A stretch of DNA of 64,000 bases, taken from Archegozetes longisetosus (Eukaryota > Arthropoda > Arachnida > Sarcoptiformes > Trhypochthoniidae). The notes under the pieces were generated by a model. That model was not told the origin of the DNA, did no database searches, and saw nothing but the letters and a program-made list of their open reading frames with translations. Each line of letters starts with the position of its first letter. Positions within the stretch are counted from its first letter, which is position 1. Shown one piece after another: positions 1 to 10,225 of this stretch. A program made the position numbers and the translations under genes. Location of the stretch: positions 3,954,573 through 4,018,572 of the forward strand of contig JAEMBT020000004.1 of NCBI GenBank assembly GCA_018873245.2. The letters run 5' to 3'.

Positions 1-1400
1 AGTAGAGTTGTGTATGAAAAACGGTTTAAACCAACTTCTTCAAGCATTTTTACGTCAACTTCATTCTTAATTATAGACTCAATATGTTAAATATTGATAG
101 AAAGTCTCTATTGTTGAAGGTCTTCCGAAAAGACATGCTGGCGTGAGAAAGTTATTGTCAATTTGAGTATCGACAAAGAAGGGATTCTCAATCTTAAGGT
201 AGACACATCGCAAAAATCCGAAAATTTTATCAAGGACCACAGAGGAAGGATACCCAGAGGTGAGCTTAAAATGCTCATCCAAAGAGCATGTAATTTGATC
301 ATTTTCAAGATTTATTGAAACTCCAAAGATTTTCTAATCTTTATACTATGAGGTAAATTTTCCAACATTTGTACAGTTGATCAATAAACTTTTTATATTG
401 AACCCGGATTATCCATGATGCAGGCGGATAAGATAAGATAAGAAGGCGAGATATAATTTGAATTAATTACAAATTTTTTATTGCTTATTTATAGAAAAAC
501 ATCGATTTATTTAAAGTTAATAACAATCAAGAAGCCATAGAATGAAATCGAATGATCAAATATATCGATAGATATTTTTCATAAGATAAACGTGTCACTT
601 CAAACTAAAATTTTTAAATAACATACGAATACTATATCAAAAAATGTTTGCGGAATATCAAGAAAAGATTTCCGGTATATCCTCTATAAATATTTATTAC
701 ACATTCATATTCAAGGATATTGTATTTTTTTAATCAGCGTGGTTAAGTCTCGTTCAGTTAATCACGTTACATTCAAAACAATTTAGAGGGGGTATTAGGG
801 TATATTTCTAACAAATGATCAAGCACTACATTCGGCTAAATATTTTAGTCCTCATACAATACTGGAAATTCTGAGACACTTAGTTACCCTATTTATATTA
901 TAGAGCTAGTTTTAAATTCATCTGGAAAGGAGAAATTATACTTTATAATCGTTAGCTCAGTGAATTTTATGTCTCGTTCTAACGAGCAATAGCATGTGTT
1001 AACTGGTATATGACTACTATACGTTTCAATAATATATTCTCATACTCTTAATTCTAAACCTTAACCTAACTAACTTGAATGAATTAATCACAATACTGCT
1101 ATTTTAGGCAAGTTTAGGAACTTGGCGCACGTGTAGCAGTGCCTGGTGTATAATAATATATTATTACAACACAGTAGTCATATACTAATGAATGCATTAA
1201 ACGTAGGTTTTGCTAATAAGAGTTCTTTCTAATCCGAATAAATTTTTCATTTCAGGCAAACAACTAAACAATGGTCGCGATGATTTCTAGAAAACACATG
1301 AAAATGTGGTTAAATCCATTGTATAAGTTATCAGTTTATATTTTTATAATGTTAAAATAAAACTGTTGCAAAAAAGCTTGCAAACTATCTATAGTAGTAA
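1..1400. other. Intergenic, no confident gene
   Basis: AT-rich sequence without a supported gene. A minus-strand open stretch near 79-300 reads like possible protein but has no recognisable domain, no convincing start and no matched splice partner, so it is not called. A short imperfect inverted repeat pairs about 1003-1050 with about 1145-1190 (shared core TATATGACTACT and its complement), which may be another small hairpin element. Confidence 0.5.
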
Positions 1401-1416
1401 ATTATTAATAGAAAAA

Positions 1417-2066
1417 TTGGCATAAGATGACTACGAAAGTTTTTAGCCTAGGTAGGTTCTCGTTAATATTTCTTGATGAAATTTGGTATTTAGATAGAAC
1501 AAATCTTTAAAACAAAAAATACAAAGTTACACATATTCGTATCTATTGGCTGTAAGTATCTGTAAGTGAAACTTATTGAAACTCAAAATTCAACTAAGTT
1601 ACATAATGTGTATTTTTACATCCATTAAAAAATATTTCATGCTATTGTAAATAATCTGACACTATTGTAAGTTAAAGTTCATAAAGAAAATTCACTCATT
1701 TCTAAATCTATTGATAAAAAAGGATAAAACCCCATTTCAAAAGTCTGAAAAACTCTAAGCACAAAATTTCACTCTTGATTTAACCCAGGCAATTAATTTC
1801 TAGAAAATATTGTATTAGATGGATGAAATTAATTCTCTTTTAGATCTCACAAGAAACGGATATTGGTTTATATAAGGTTTCTATGGGAGATTTTTTGACA
1901 AAATATGCTTACAGAGGTATAAAACCATAGCCAATAGATACGAATATGTGCAATTTTGTATTTTATTTATTCTAAAGAGTTGTTCTATCTAAATATCAAA
2001 TTTCATCAAAAAATATTAACGAGAAACTACTTAGGCTAAAAGCTTTAGTAATCACCTACGTATAAC
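1417..2066. repeat. Long inverted-repeat element (MITE-like)
   Basis: The stretch 1417-1546 reappears as its reverse complement at about 1930-2066. Shared blocks include CTCGTTAATATT, TTTGATATTTAGATAGAACA (with one change) and CACATATTCGTATCTATTGG. The arms are about 130 bp with scattered mismatches and flank a spacer of about 380 bp. This is the shape of a non-autonomous inverted-repeat transposon or a fold-back inversion. I see no clean target-site duplication, so the family is not assigned. Confidence 0.7.
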
Positions 2067-2079
2067 TTTCAATTTATAT

Positions 2080-3330
2080 CTATTTCAATTCAATCCCTGT
2101 TTTGCATAAAGTGCAATCAATTGTTTCACATTTTATTTTATTGTCTAAAATTCTGATCACGTTTTCTGTCAGCGCTGAATGTCGTTCTTCAATAACCTTA
2201 GGCCCTCTTTCAACTTCAACATCATCCAATCTGATCATCATACTAGCTCTCTGTCTAAACGTTTGTAGACTGTTCAAAGACCTTAACTCTTCTATCATGT
2301 GATGAATAGCTTCATCGCGAAATCCAATTTCTGGATTCACTGAATCTCTCAATTCTTTGAAAGTTAAGTTCACCACTAATCTTCATGTCTATATCTTGTT
2401 TGAAACTGATTCGGGTCTCTAAGTCTTCAGAACCATGAGCTTTCTCTCAGGGAAAAATTTCAAGATTATTGCTATAGTATTTTCAAATAATCGATACAAA
2501 ATTTTTGTGATCTAGATAAATCCTTAAAAAATAAAAAATTCATTTTAAGTTCATACGCAATACCTTCTGCAGAGCTTTAAAGTAGGAGATAGGAATTTCA
2601 GGAAAATTTTAAATATTCAATGAATCTTAATATTTTCACTTAATATTTTTGCTACCTTTGTAAAAATAATGAAGAACTCATTTTAATGTTGTAAAAACTA
2701 TTTTACGAAGTATTTATGATGAAAATTTATTTTTTAAAAGTCAAAAACCGTAGATTTTTTCATACTTTCGTGCAATAAACTATTGAAATTTTATCTAACT
2801 AACATTCTTTGGCTCATCGTTAATATCAGGTTCATGTCTGACGTTCTTTTGAAACCAGCAAGATTCTATTTTGATCATAATTTTGAATTTTAAGTAAATG
2901 TTGACCATCTTTTTCTACATAAAATTTGGAAGATATCCTATTTTCCGATCTGTCAATTCCCTAAAGAGATGTGCATTATTTTAAAACTCTATGTAGCAAA
3001 CAACTGTTATTCAAATTTTAAAAATTATCAATTTTATTATTGTATTTATAAACAAGTGAAAGCTTTAACTTAAAGAAACAAATTATCAAATAATTATATA
3101 GATATCACGATGTTGAACATCTAGGTTACACGAGATTTTGATACAAAGGGGCTATAAGCAATTTTTTCAATGAGGTTCCGGAAATCAACAAATTTTAAAC
3201 CTATATTACATAAAAACTTTTACTACTGCGGATTATGTCAATTATTAGCGAGTTATTATTATGAGACTCATGTGAGTTAGGTGAGAGGTGATCAGTCTGA
3301 ATACCACGAATAATAAATAGATATAACAGA
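2080..3330. other. Intergenic with one uncertain open stretch
   Basis: A minus-strand open stretch at 2080-2376 (about 98 codons, opening with a non-ATG codon, ending in a Cys-containing tail) lacks a recognisable domain or promoter, so it is only a possible relic. The remainder is AT-rich without coding signs. Confidence 0.4.
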
Positions 3331-3803
3331 CTTACAAAACCCATAAATGCATGCAATTAATGTCATATATGTTTAAACATAATAAAGCAAAACTTCAAAG
3401 AAATTTCTTCAAGATTATGAATGAAGCAATTGAGACATTTACATTTGATAAAGACCATCCCAGAAACTAGGGCTTTGGTACAGATTATCAATTAATACTA
3501 CGATATTAATAATCATATTATATGATCAAATAATAACCAGAAAACTATTTAGATTCTGTACTACAATCATGTTAATTCAATTAAGTTCACACTTTTCCAA
3601 TCACATGATGAACTATTTACTTGAAAATATCTATTTTTGATAAACAAGATAAGGAAAGTAAGGATTTGGTCTTTATCTTGTTCTAACCTTAAACCAAATG
3701 TGAGACAAATTTCAAATGATAAATCCATTTAAGTTTAAATGCACTGAATGTAAAAACGTTAACTTTGTCTCGATTTATTGTAACATTAATTAAATCTCTT
3801 ATA
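3330..3803 (+). promoter_or_regulatory. Duplicated 5' flank of acyl-CoA ligase copy A
   Basis: This stretch is closely similar to about 18395-18892, upstream of ligase copy C. Conserved blocks include GGTCTTTATCTTGTTCTAAC (3667-3686) and AAAACGTTAACTTTGTCTCG just before the start, so the duplicated unit carried its own upstream DNA. No TATA box stands out. Its left part also resembles the 3' flank of the ligase genes, suggesting that an earlier tandem copy once lay upstream. Confidence 0.6.
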
Positions 3804-5701
3804 ATGTCTGATGAAATAATATTTCGATCTCCTTATCCTCCAATTGAGATACCAGAAGTGTCTTCGGGTCAATACTTTTATAACAAACTCAAAAATGTTC
3901 AAAATAGAACTATTTTGGTGAGTCAAATCATTTATCGATTCATTAATGAGTTAAACGCTTTTTGTTGTAAAAGTAAAAACTGAAACATTATTTTTTGGTA
4001 GATTGAAAATAAAAGTGGTATTTCGTTGACAGCAAACGAACTCATATCAAAAGTTAACAGTTTAGCCGTGGCTTTACTTAAAAGAGGAATAACTAAATCG
4101 GATGTTATTTGTTGTCACAGCGATAATAGCATACAGTATGCAATACTTATATTTGCGGTACATTTTCTCGGTATAACTCTGACTAACTCGAAACCAAAAA
4201 ACAATATCTTTGAACTGGAAAATCAAATAAGAGACAGCGGAACTACTATTATATTCACTTCATTAGCAAACGCTCCGATTTCTGAAAAAGTACTTCAAAA
4301 AAGTAATGCTCTACACATTAAACATGTTTTTGTGTTTGATGGTAAATATGCAAATTTCACACCATTTGATGAAATATTCAATGAATGCACTGACGAGAAG
4401 TTAGAAAGAATTCCTTATTTCACTGTTGACCCAAAAAAAGATATGTGTATTATTTCATATACATCTGGAACAACAGGAGTTCCGAAAGGAGCAATTTTAT
4501 CTCATTATAACTTTGTGGCAGCACTCGAAATATTCTTAAAGTTAGACATTGATCCCACTGAGAATATAGTGACATGCCATTACCCATTCGGTCATATTGG
4601 TGGTAACATGCTCGGCCCAATGTGGATCAGCAGAGGATTGACTGTCATTCTTCATGATACGGTTGATGTAGAAACCATTTTAGCATCAGTTGAGAGATAT
4701 AAAGTAACTTTGTTGCCACTGTTCCAAGCATTTGGATACAAGCTGGTTGAAGGTCCTCTGGTTGACAAATACGATCTGTCGAGCGTAAAGATTATGGTTC
4801 ATGGCGGAACTTATCTTCCTGCAAATATTTCTCAAGCTATAGTCAATAAGTACAATGTTCAAATTGTTGAATGTAAGTTTATATCCCAAAGATTACTACA
4901 TTTTTACTACAAACTGATATAATAATTGAATAATCATTACTTTATCAGTTAAAATTTATTTATATCAAAGAATGATCTGACTTTCAGGTTATGGATTGAC
5001 TGAATGCATGGGCGTTGTGCATCATTCTGATAAAGTGTTTATTTCTGGTAATTGTGGGTATGTGGCACCAAATACTGAGGTCAAAATTATTGGTTTGATT
5101 AACAAAAAGACTTTAGGCAAGAATCAAAACGGCGAGATCTGTGTTCGTGGACCGGCTATGTTTTCGGGATATCTCAATAATCAAAAGGCAACAAATGAAA
5201 CCATTGATAGTGAGGGATGGCTTCACACCGGAGATGTCGGTCATTTTGATGATAACGAAAGATTGTTTATAACTGATCGAATCAAAGAACTTATCAAATT
5301 CAGGATATGGTCTGTCGCACCTGCAGAAATTGAAGAATTACTATTAACGCATGAAGCAATTCAAGAAGTTGCAGTCATTGGAAAGCCTGATAAAGAGGAT
5401 TACCAATTGCCAATGGCTTTCATTAAGCTTAAACCTGGTTCTAAAGTTTCTGAAGAAGAGATTCAAAATTTTGTTATAGGTTTGTTACCATTCAGTCATA
5501 TATTAATTAATAAAATTCAATGAGACCACAACTTATAAAAATTTTGTTGTCAATGTTTGATTAGATAATATGGCTTATCAGAATCAACTTCGTGGAGGTG
5601 TCAAATTTGTTGATCATGTTCCACGAACTGCTGTCGGCAAAGTTGATCGACAATACTTCAAGAAATTACTTGAAGAAAATATGCCCAATATTAACAAATA
5701 A
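3804..5701 (+). CDS. Luciferase/4CL-like acyl-CoA ligase, copy A (intact)
   Basis: Predicted ATP-dependent acyl-CoA synthetase of the ANL superfamily (4-coumarate:CoA ligase / firefly-luciferase-like branch), which adenylates a carboxylic acid and transfers it to CoA. Four exons: 3804-3917, 4002-4872, 4988-5479, 5565-5701. All junctions are GT-AG and phase-consistent, giving 537 aa, the usual family length. Visible motifs are the P-loop YTSGTTGVPKG (near residue 191), YGLTE (330-334), GEICVRGP, the ATP-binding TGD (about 409-411), DRIKELIK, and a C-terminal PRTAVGKVDR with the expected catalytic Lys. The A8 hinge reads FRIWSVAPAE, lacking the usual Gly after the basic residue. The C-terminus NINK is not a canonical peroxisomal SKL signal. 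The ATG at 3804 is chosen because the only in-frame alternatives upstream are non-ATG. AATAAA lies at 5749. The substrate cannot be inferred. Confidence 0.93.
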
Positions 5702-5789
5702 AGTAATAAAAAGACTAATTTCAGATTCATGTATGCAATGAAATGTTGAATAAAGTCGTCAATTAATAAAATAAATAATTGAAGAAAAG

Positions 5790-5830
5790 AAATAAGAAAT
5801 TACTTGAAGAAAATACGTCTAATATTAACA
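5790..5830 (+). pseudogene. Second, partial copy of ligase last-exon end
   Basis: About 90 bp after the stop of copy A, the sequence AGAAATTACTTGAAGAAAAT and following bases repeat the last coding bases of exon 4 (5661-5698) with a few substitutions. It ends in an AAC AAA equivalent without the rest of the exon. It looks like a scar from unequal crossing-over within the ligase array. Confidence 0.7.
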
Positions 5831-6180
5831 AACCTTTATATTAAATACTTAAACGTTCTTTCTGTGCGACCAGTCAAAAACTTTCTGTGGTCGTCACAAA
5901 GGTATCATACTGATTTCAATGTTCTTTGTCTGATACATAGAGTTTATTCGATAGATTTTAAACTAAGAGCTAACTGCTAATCTATTTCCCAATTTCGGGA
6001 ATATGACACTTTATTAAAATACAATATAAGTTAAATAAATTGAGCAGTGAACTTGAAATGAGATTGAATTTATTCGAGAAACTCACACGCAGAACAGGCA
6101 TAACAAACAATAATAAATGAAATAAATTCAAGGTTTTTTAAATTAAGATTTTGAGAAAGAGAAACAAACAAACAAACAAA

Positions 6181-6239
<59 letters not shown>

Positions 6240-6722
6240 AAACTGAGAGATCTATATTTAAAGAACTATTTATTTGTCGAATTTTGCTTTTCGAACAATA
6301 ATTTTGCAATTGGCGTAAATTTATCGTCAAATCCATAATTAGAAGACCACTTAACAAACTGACGAAACTTGGTAAAAAGAGTCATATGAATAGCTGGAAT
6401 AGCGCTTATAAGGTGTAAAAGAAGCTTGATAATAATATATAAAACACAAGTTAATGAAGGTGAAAAATTGACAGCTTATCTAGTGCACCCCCTTCAAAAG
6501 TAATGGAGATGAAATATTTCAGAATGAAATTGAAGTATTTTCATCTCAACTTTCTTATTAAAATTATATGATGATTCAATAATTTTAGCCTAATAAAGCT
6601 TACTATTGCTGCAGATATGTAAAACACGATGTAACATATAAACAATTAGTTGAACCTTAATTTTTCGTTTAAAATCACTTAAAATTCAATGACTTCTTTA
6701 TTTTCGATCTTCTACTACTTAT
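5831..6722. other. Intergenic with microsatellite
   Basis: No gene supported. The only clear structure is the compound simple repeat at 6162-6236. Open frames that run through it are an artefact of the dinucleotide repeat. Confidence 0.6.
6162..6236. repeat. Compound microsatellite (CAAA)n-(GA)n
   Basis: About five tandem copies of CAAA (6162-6184) run directly into about 26 copies of GA (6184-6236). This is likely length-polymorphic. Confidence 0.97.
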
Positions 6723-6818
6723 TAAGGTGTTCGGTTTAAAATCCGCGAATTTTTTTTATTCAATCATAAGTTTTTAACTACAATCTAAATGAATATGAAA
6801 TAACGACATTATTATAAA

Positions 6819-7573
6819 CAATGATGAGCAGTGCTCGAGCATTCGGTGCTCGGTGGCGAGCACGAGCACTGAGCACTTCAATTTTGCCGAGCATGAGCGC
6901 GTGCTCGAGCACCTTATCCTCGAGCACCGAGCACTTAGTCCTAACATCAAAACTAATAGAAACGATGTCAACTGAATGTAAAAAATAATTTTATTGACTA
7001 AAACTATGAGAACTGCTATTCTAACAAATTGATATAGTAATACATGTATTATAAAGTATGAGAAAGTTTTAAAGATTTTAATCAGATTTTTCTGTCATTT
7101 GCTTATAAATCTCTACCCCCGGAGATTTACAATCAGTATTAAAGGGTTCAATATTTACTGTGGCGTCTGACGACCTTTTGAGTCTGAAACTAAAGTTAGA
7201 ATTTAATATAAATATCAAATCTAAACAAATTTTGATTTAATTTTAAAGTTAACGTTCAATAATTATTTTCGTTCTTTTATAAATAGTTCGCTTATTTTAT
7301 TGCAAAATGACATCAGTTTTTATCATTAAGCATATACTTGAACGGTATTTGATCTTACTTTTGACGTTTTGAATGTATTTTGCATTACATATGTTTAGGA
7401 TTAAAGCTTTCAATAAACATAAAGTTTGAACATAGTGCTCAGTTGGTGCTCGGTGCTCGAGCACCTTCAAAATACGAGCACCGAGCACTTCGATTTTGCC
7501 GAGCACGAGCGCGAGCACTGAGCACCAAATTTTGTCTGAGCACGAGCACGAGCACCGAGCACGCTCATCATTG
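6819..7573. mobile_element. Non-autonomous hAT-like MITE with GAGCAC arrays
   Basis: 755-bp element starting CAATGATGAGC and ending GCTCATCATTG, flanked by a perfect 8-bp duplication ATTATAAA (6811-6818 and 7574-7581). The 8-bp duplication and CA-starting ends fit the hAT superfamily. Both subterminal regions (6826-6940 and 7433-7565) are GC-rich arrays of GAGCAC and GTGCTC words in inverted orientation. The middle (about 6950-7430) is ordinary AT-rich DNA with no transposase, so the element is non-autonomous. It sits just inside the left end of the mariner relic. Confidence 0.88.
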
Positions 7574-7581
7574 ATTATAAA

Positions 7582-9235
7582 GATAAAATTGGTTATGAAC
7601 CGATAGGACCCCCATGTCAGCCGCTTTACGCACTTTTGTCTTCACACTTGTAATGAGGTTCTGGCAGGTCCTTAAAGGAACTTTTCTCAACTCTGATTTG
7701 ATTTTGTTGATCAGATTTTCATTTGTTTTTGCAGTCCATCCTTTAGCATAAATTTTCTTTTCAAAATAGCCCAAAACCGTTCAATTGGACGCAGTTGAGG
7801 GCAATTGGGAGGGTTTGAGTCTTTTGGTAGAACTCCGATGTTAAGGCGATTGAGTTCTGCGAGAGTAACCTTTGCATAATGGAAATAAGCTAAATACGAC
7901 CAGAATACAAATTTGTTGTCTAAGTGATGTTTTTGGGTCTACCATAATTCTTCCATGCACAATTCTTCCACGCACAATTCTTCCACACCTTTCAATTGAT
8001 CACAGAATATGAGTGATGACCATTTCAAGTTCAATTGACCAAAGAAAGATAACTGATGGCCATTTCTATATCAGATGAACTACGGAAGGCAACCGATGAA
8101 CATTTTCAATTCAGATGACCTATGAGGAGTAAGCAATGACAATTTCTATATCAGATAAATTAAGGGAGAGGAACGATAATCATTTCCATCTGAGGTAACA
8201 TACGGGAAGTGATTGATGGCCATTTCTATATCAGATGAACAACGGAAGGCAACTGATGACCATTTTCAATTCAGATGACCTACGGGAAGTAATGATGACA
8301 ATTTCTATATCAGGTGAACTACGAAAGGAAATCGATGACCATTTTTAATTCAAATGATCTACGATGAGTAACTAATAGCCATTTTTATATCAGACGAACT
8401 ACGGGAGAAGAACGATGACCTTTTTCATCTCAGATGATCTACGGGAAGTAACTAATGACTATTTCTATTTCTATATCAGATGAGCTACTAAAGGCAACTG
8501 GTGACCTGATAATATAAAAATGGTTATCAGTCACTCCTCATAGATCATCTGAATTGAAAATGGTCATCAGTTGCCTTCCGTAGTTCATATGATATAGAAA
8601 TGGCCATTAGTTACCATTCGTTGGTCAATTGGACTTGAAATGGTCATCACTTATATCTTGTGATCAATTGAAAAGTGTGGAAGAATTGTGTTGTTGAAGA
8701 ATTGTGCATGAAAGAATTGTGTCACTCCCGTCTCGGCTGCTTATTGCTAGCCAAACCATTACCTTTGTTGGGCCTGTTTTGACTTAAACTGATACTTTAT
8801 GTGATCTGGTGTTTCTAAACCATTGTAATGATAATAATGATCGTTTCCGTAACCATCAGATCCATCCAGAGTGAAATATGATTCATCATCAATGATGACC
8901 TCTAAACCTTTAGAGTGCATAAACAGTCTTCTTCTCAACTTTTGTAAACTTCGTTGTCGAATAACTTGATTTTCATTGGATTTTAGCGCTTTAACTCCTT
9001 TCTTTGAATTCCTGCTTCAGTTAATATTTTTTTGCTATTTTGTCATAGATGTTGTGCCTTCTACCAATTGATGCATAACTGCTCGCGATTTCACTAAGGT
9101 TTTCTACAATTATCTTACATTTGATTTATTGACTTATTTTATGCCAGTGACCACTTCCAGGTTTTCTGTCCAAACTTATTACTTTATTAATTCTTTCAAT
9201 CAAATCATATAATGCTCTGGTCGGGATCCCTTCCA
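7582..9235 (-). pseudogene. Mariner transposase relic
   Basis: Reading from high to low coordinates, fragments of a mariner transposase appear in order: RKPGSGHW linker near 9150; VIIDDESYFTLDG with the first catalytic Asp near 8890; KVMVWLAIS near 8750 after a frameshift; then, beyond a large insertion, FVFWSYLAYFHYAK where the family has FWPDLA, so the second catalytic Asp is changed; and PPNCPQLRPIERFW near 7790 with the final acidic residue. Frameshifts, internal stops and the fold-back insertion at about 7944-8723 make it non-functional. Some residues between the last two blocks seem to be missing. Confidence 0.88.
7944..8723. mobile_element. Fold-back element with ~40-bp tandem repeats
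   Basis: The left end (CACAATTCTTCCACACCTTTC, 7974 onward) is repeated inverted at the right end (about 8640-8723), including the ATTCTTCCA-type end motif and TTCAATTGATCACA. The interior from about 8000 to 8505 is a tandem array of roughly 40-bp units alternating CATTTCTATATCAGATGAAC and CATTTTCAATTCAGATGACC. Three or so inverted units lie at 8515-8640. It has no coding capacity. It interrupts the mariner transposase. The exact ends and target duplication are uncertain. Confidence 0.8.
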
Positions 9236-9274
9236 ACTGAAAATGTTTAACAATTAAGGACTTTTACATATTTT

Positions 9275-10002
9275 GGGTATTCTCGGGAATAAGGGAAACC
9301 GAATTTCAAAAAGAACTTTTGCATGAACCGATTTCTCTTTTCAAAAGAAAAATAAAGATCCAAACCCCATCCACCGGAAACGCCCCCTTCACGAGTTACG
9401 CCCCCTCAATTTTTTTGCGAATTTTCAGATTTAAGTAAATTTTCAGGATATATTTCGATAGATATCGTTTACTCTCATCATGAGTATAATAAAAATTCAA
9501 ACACCACAAATCGAAAACGCCCCTTCAAAGTTTTGCGAATTACAGAAGGGAGCAATGAAATCATCGATCTCACAATTTATTCAATAAAATATCAGTGAAC
9601 TGATATTTTCCGTTCATTCTTTGATTACAGTTTACAGACTAGTTGATAATCACAAAAAGAATTAAAAATTAACCACTGGCCGCAATACACATTCCTATGG
9701 GTTTCGGAATAGATCTAATGAACGACTCAAGATTGCCAGTAGAGAAGCAAGGATATGGGCCGAAATTTTCAAGGGGGAGGGATTTTTATTTTTCCTATGA
9801 TAAGAAGAATCGATATCTATCGAAACATATCCTGAAAATTTACTTAAATTTGAAAATTCGCAAAAAAAATTGAGGGGCGTAACTCGTGAAGGGGGCGTTT
9901 CCGGTGGATGGGGTTTGGATCTTTATTTTTCTTTTGAAAAGAGAAATCGGTTCATGCAAAAGTTTTTTTGAAATTCGGTTTCCCTTATTCCAGAAAATAC
10001 CC
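9275..10002. mobile_element. 728-bp palindromic element with 8-bp duplication
   Basis: Begins GGGTATT and ends AATACCC, with inverted arms of about 200 bp that are almost identical (shared blocks GGAATAAGGGAAACCGAATT and CCAAACCCCATCCACCGGAA). It is flanked by perfect 8-bp copies of CATATTTT (9267-9274 and 10003-10010). It has no transposase. The 8-bp duplication with GG-starting ends could suit a Merlin- or hAT-related family, but assignment is uncertain. The high arm identity suggests it is the youngest of the three nested insertions. Confidence 0.88.
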
Positions 10003-10225
10003 CATATTTTTATTCCTTTCAATAAAAGCGCCAATGCGTTATCGAATACTTTACTCTTTACTGGCCGACATTTCTTAAGTTGATAACTAATTAATTATTT
10101 TATTGATAGGGGGAGATAGTCCGATAATTAAGCTTCAAAATGGTATATCACACTAATTGATGTGATAAGCCCATAACTTATAAAAGATTTTTCAAAATTT
10201 TGCGGATTTTAGACTGAACACCTTA

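Larger units (their letters stand above)
6725..10223 (-). mobile_element. Mariner-type element, interrupted by three insertions
   Basis: Terminal inverted repeats begin AGGTGTTCGGTTTAAAATCC at 6725. The reverse complement at the right end (10223) reads AGGTGTTCAGTCTAAAATCC. Each end abuts a TA dinucleotide (6723-6724 and 10224-10225), the target duplication typical of Tc1/mariner elements. Total span is 3,499 bp, but removing the three internal insertions and their target duplications leaves roughly 1.2 kb, close to the usual mariner size of about 1.3 kb. The decayed transposase on the minus strand is described separately. Confidence 0.88.

Noticed and set aside
6070..6357. Open frame rich in Ser-Leu repeats
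   Set aside because: Produced by the (GA)n microsatellite on the opposite strand; no other coding evidence.
7998..8505. CRISPR-like array of ~40-bp repeats
   Set aside because: Units are contiguous without unique spacers, the genome is eukaryotic, and inverted ends mark it as part of a fold-back element.
9840..10083. Overlapping open frames on both strands
   Set aside because: They lie in the arm of a palindromic transposable element and mirror a frame in the opposite arm.
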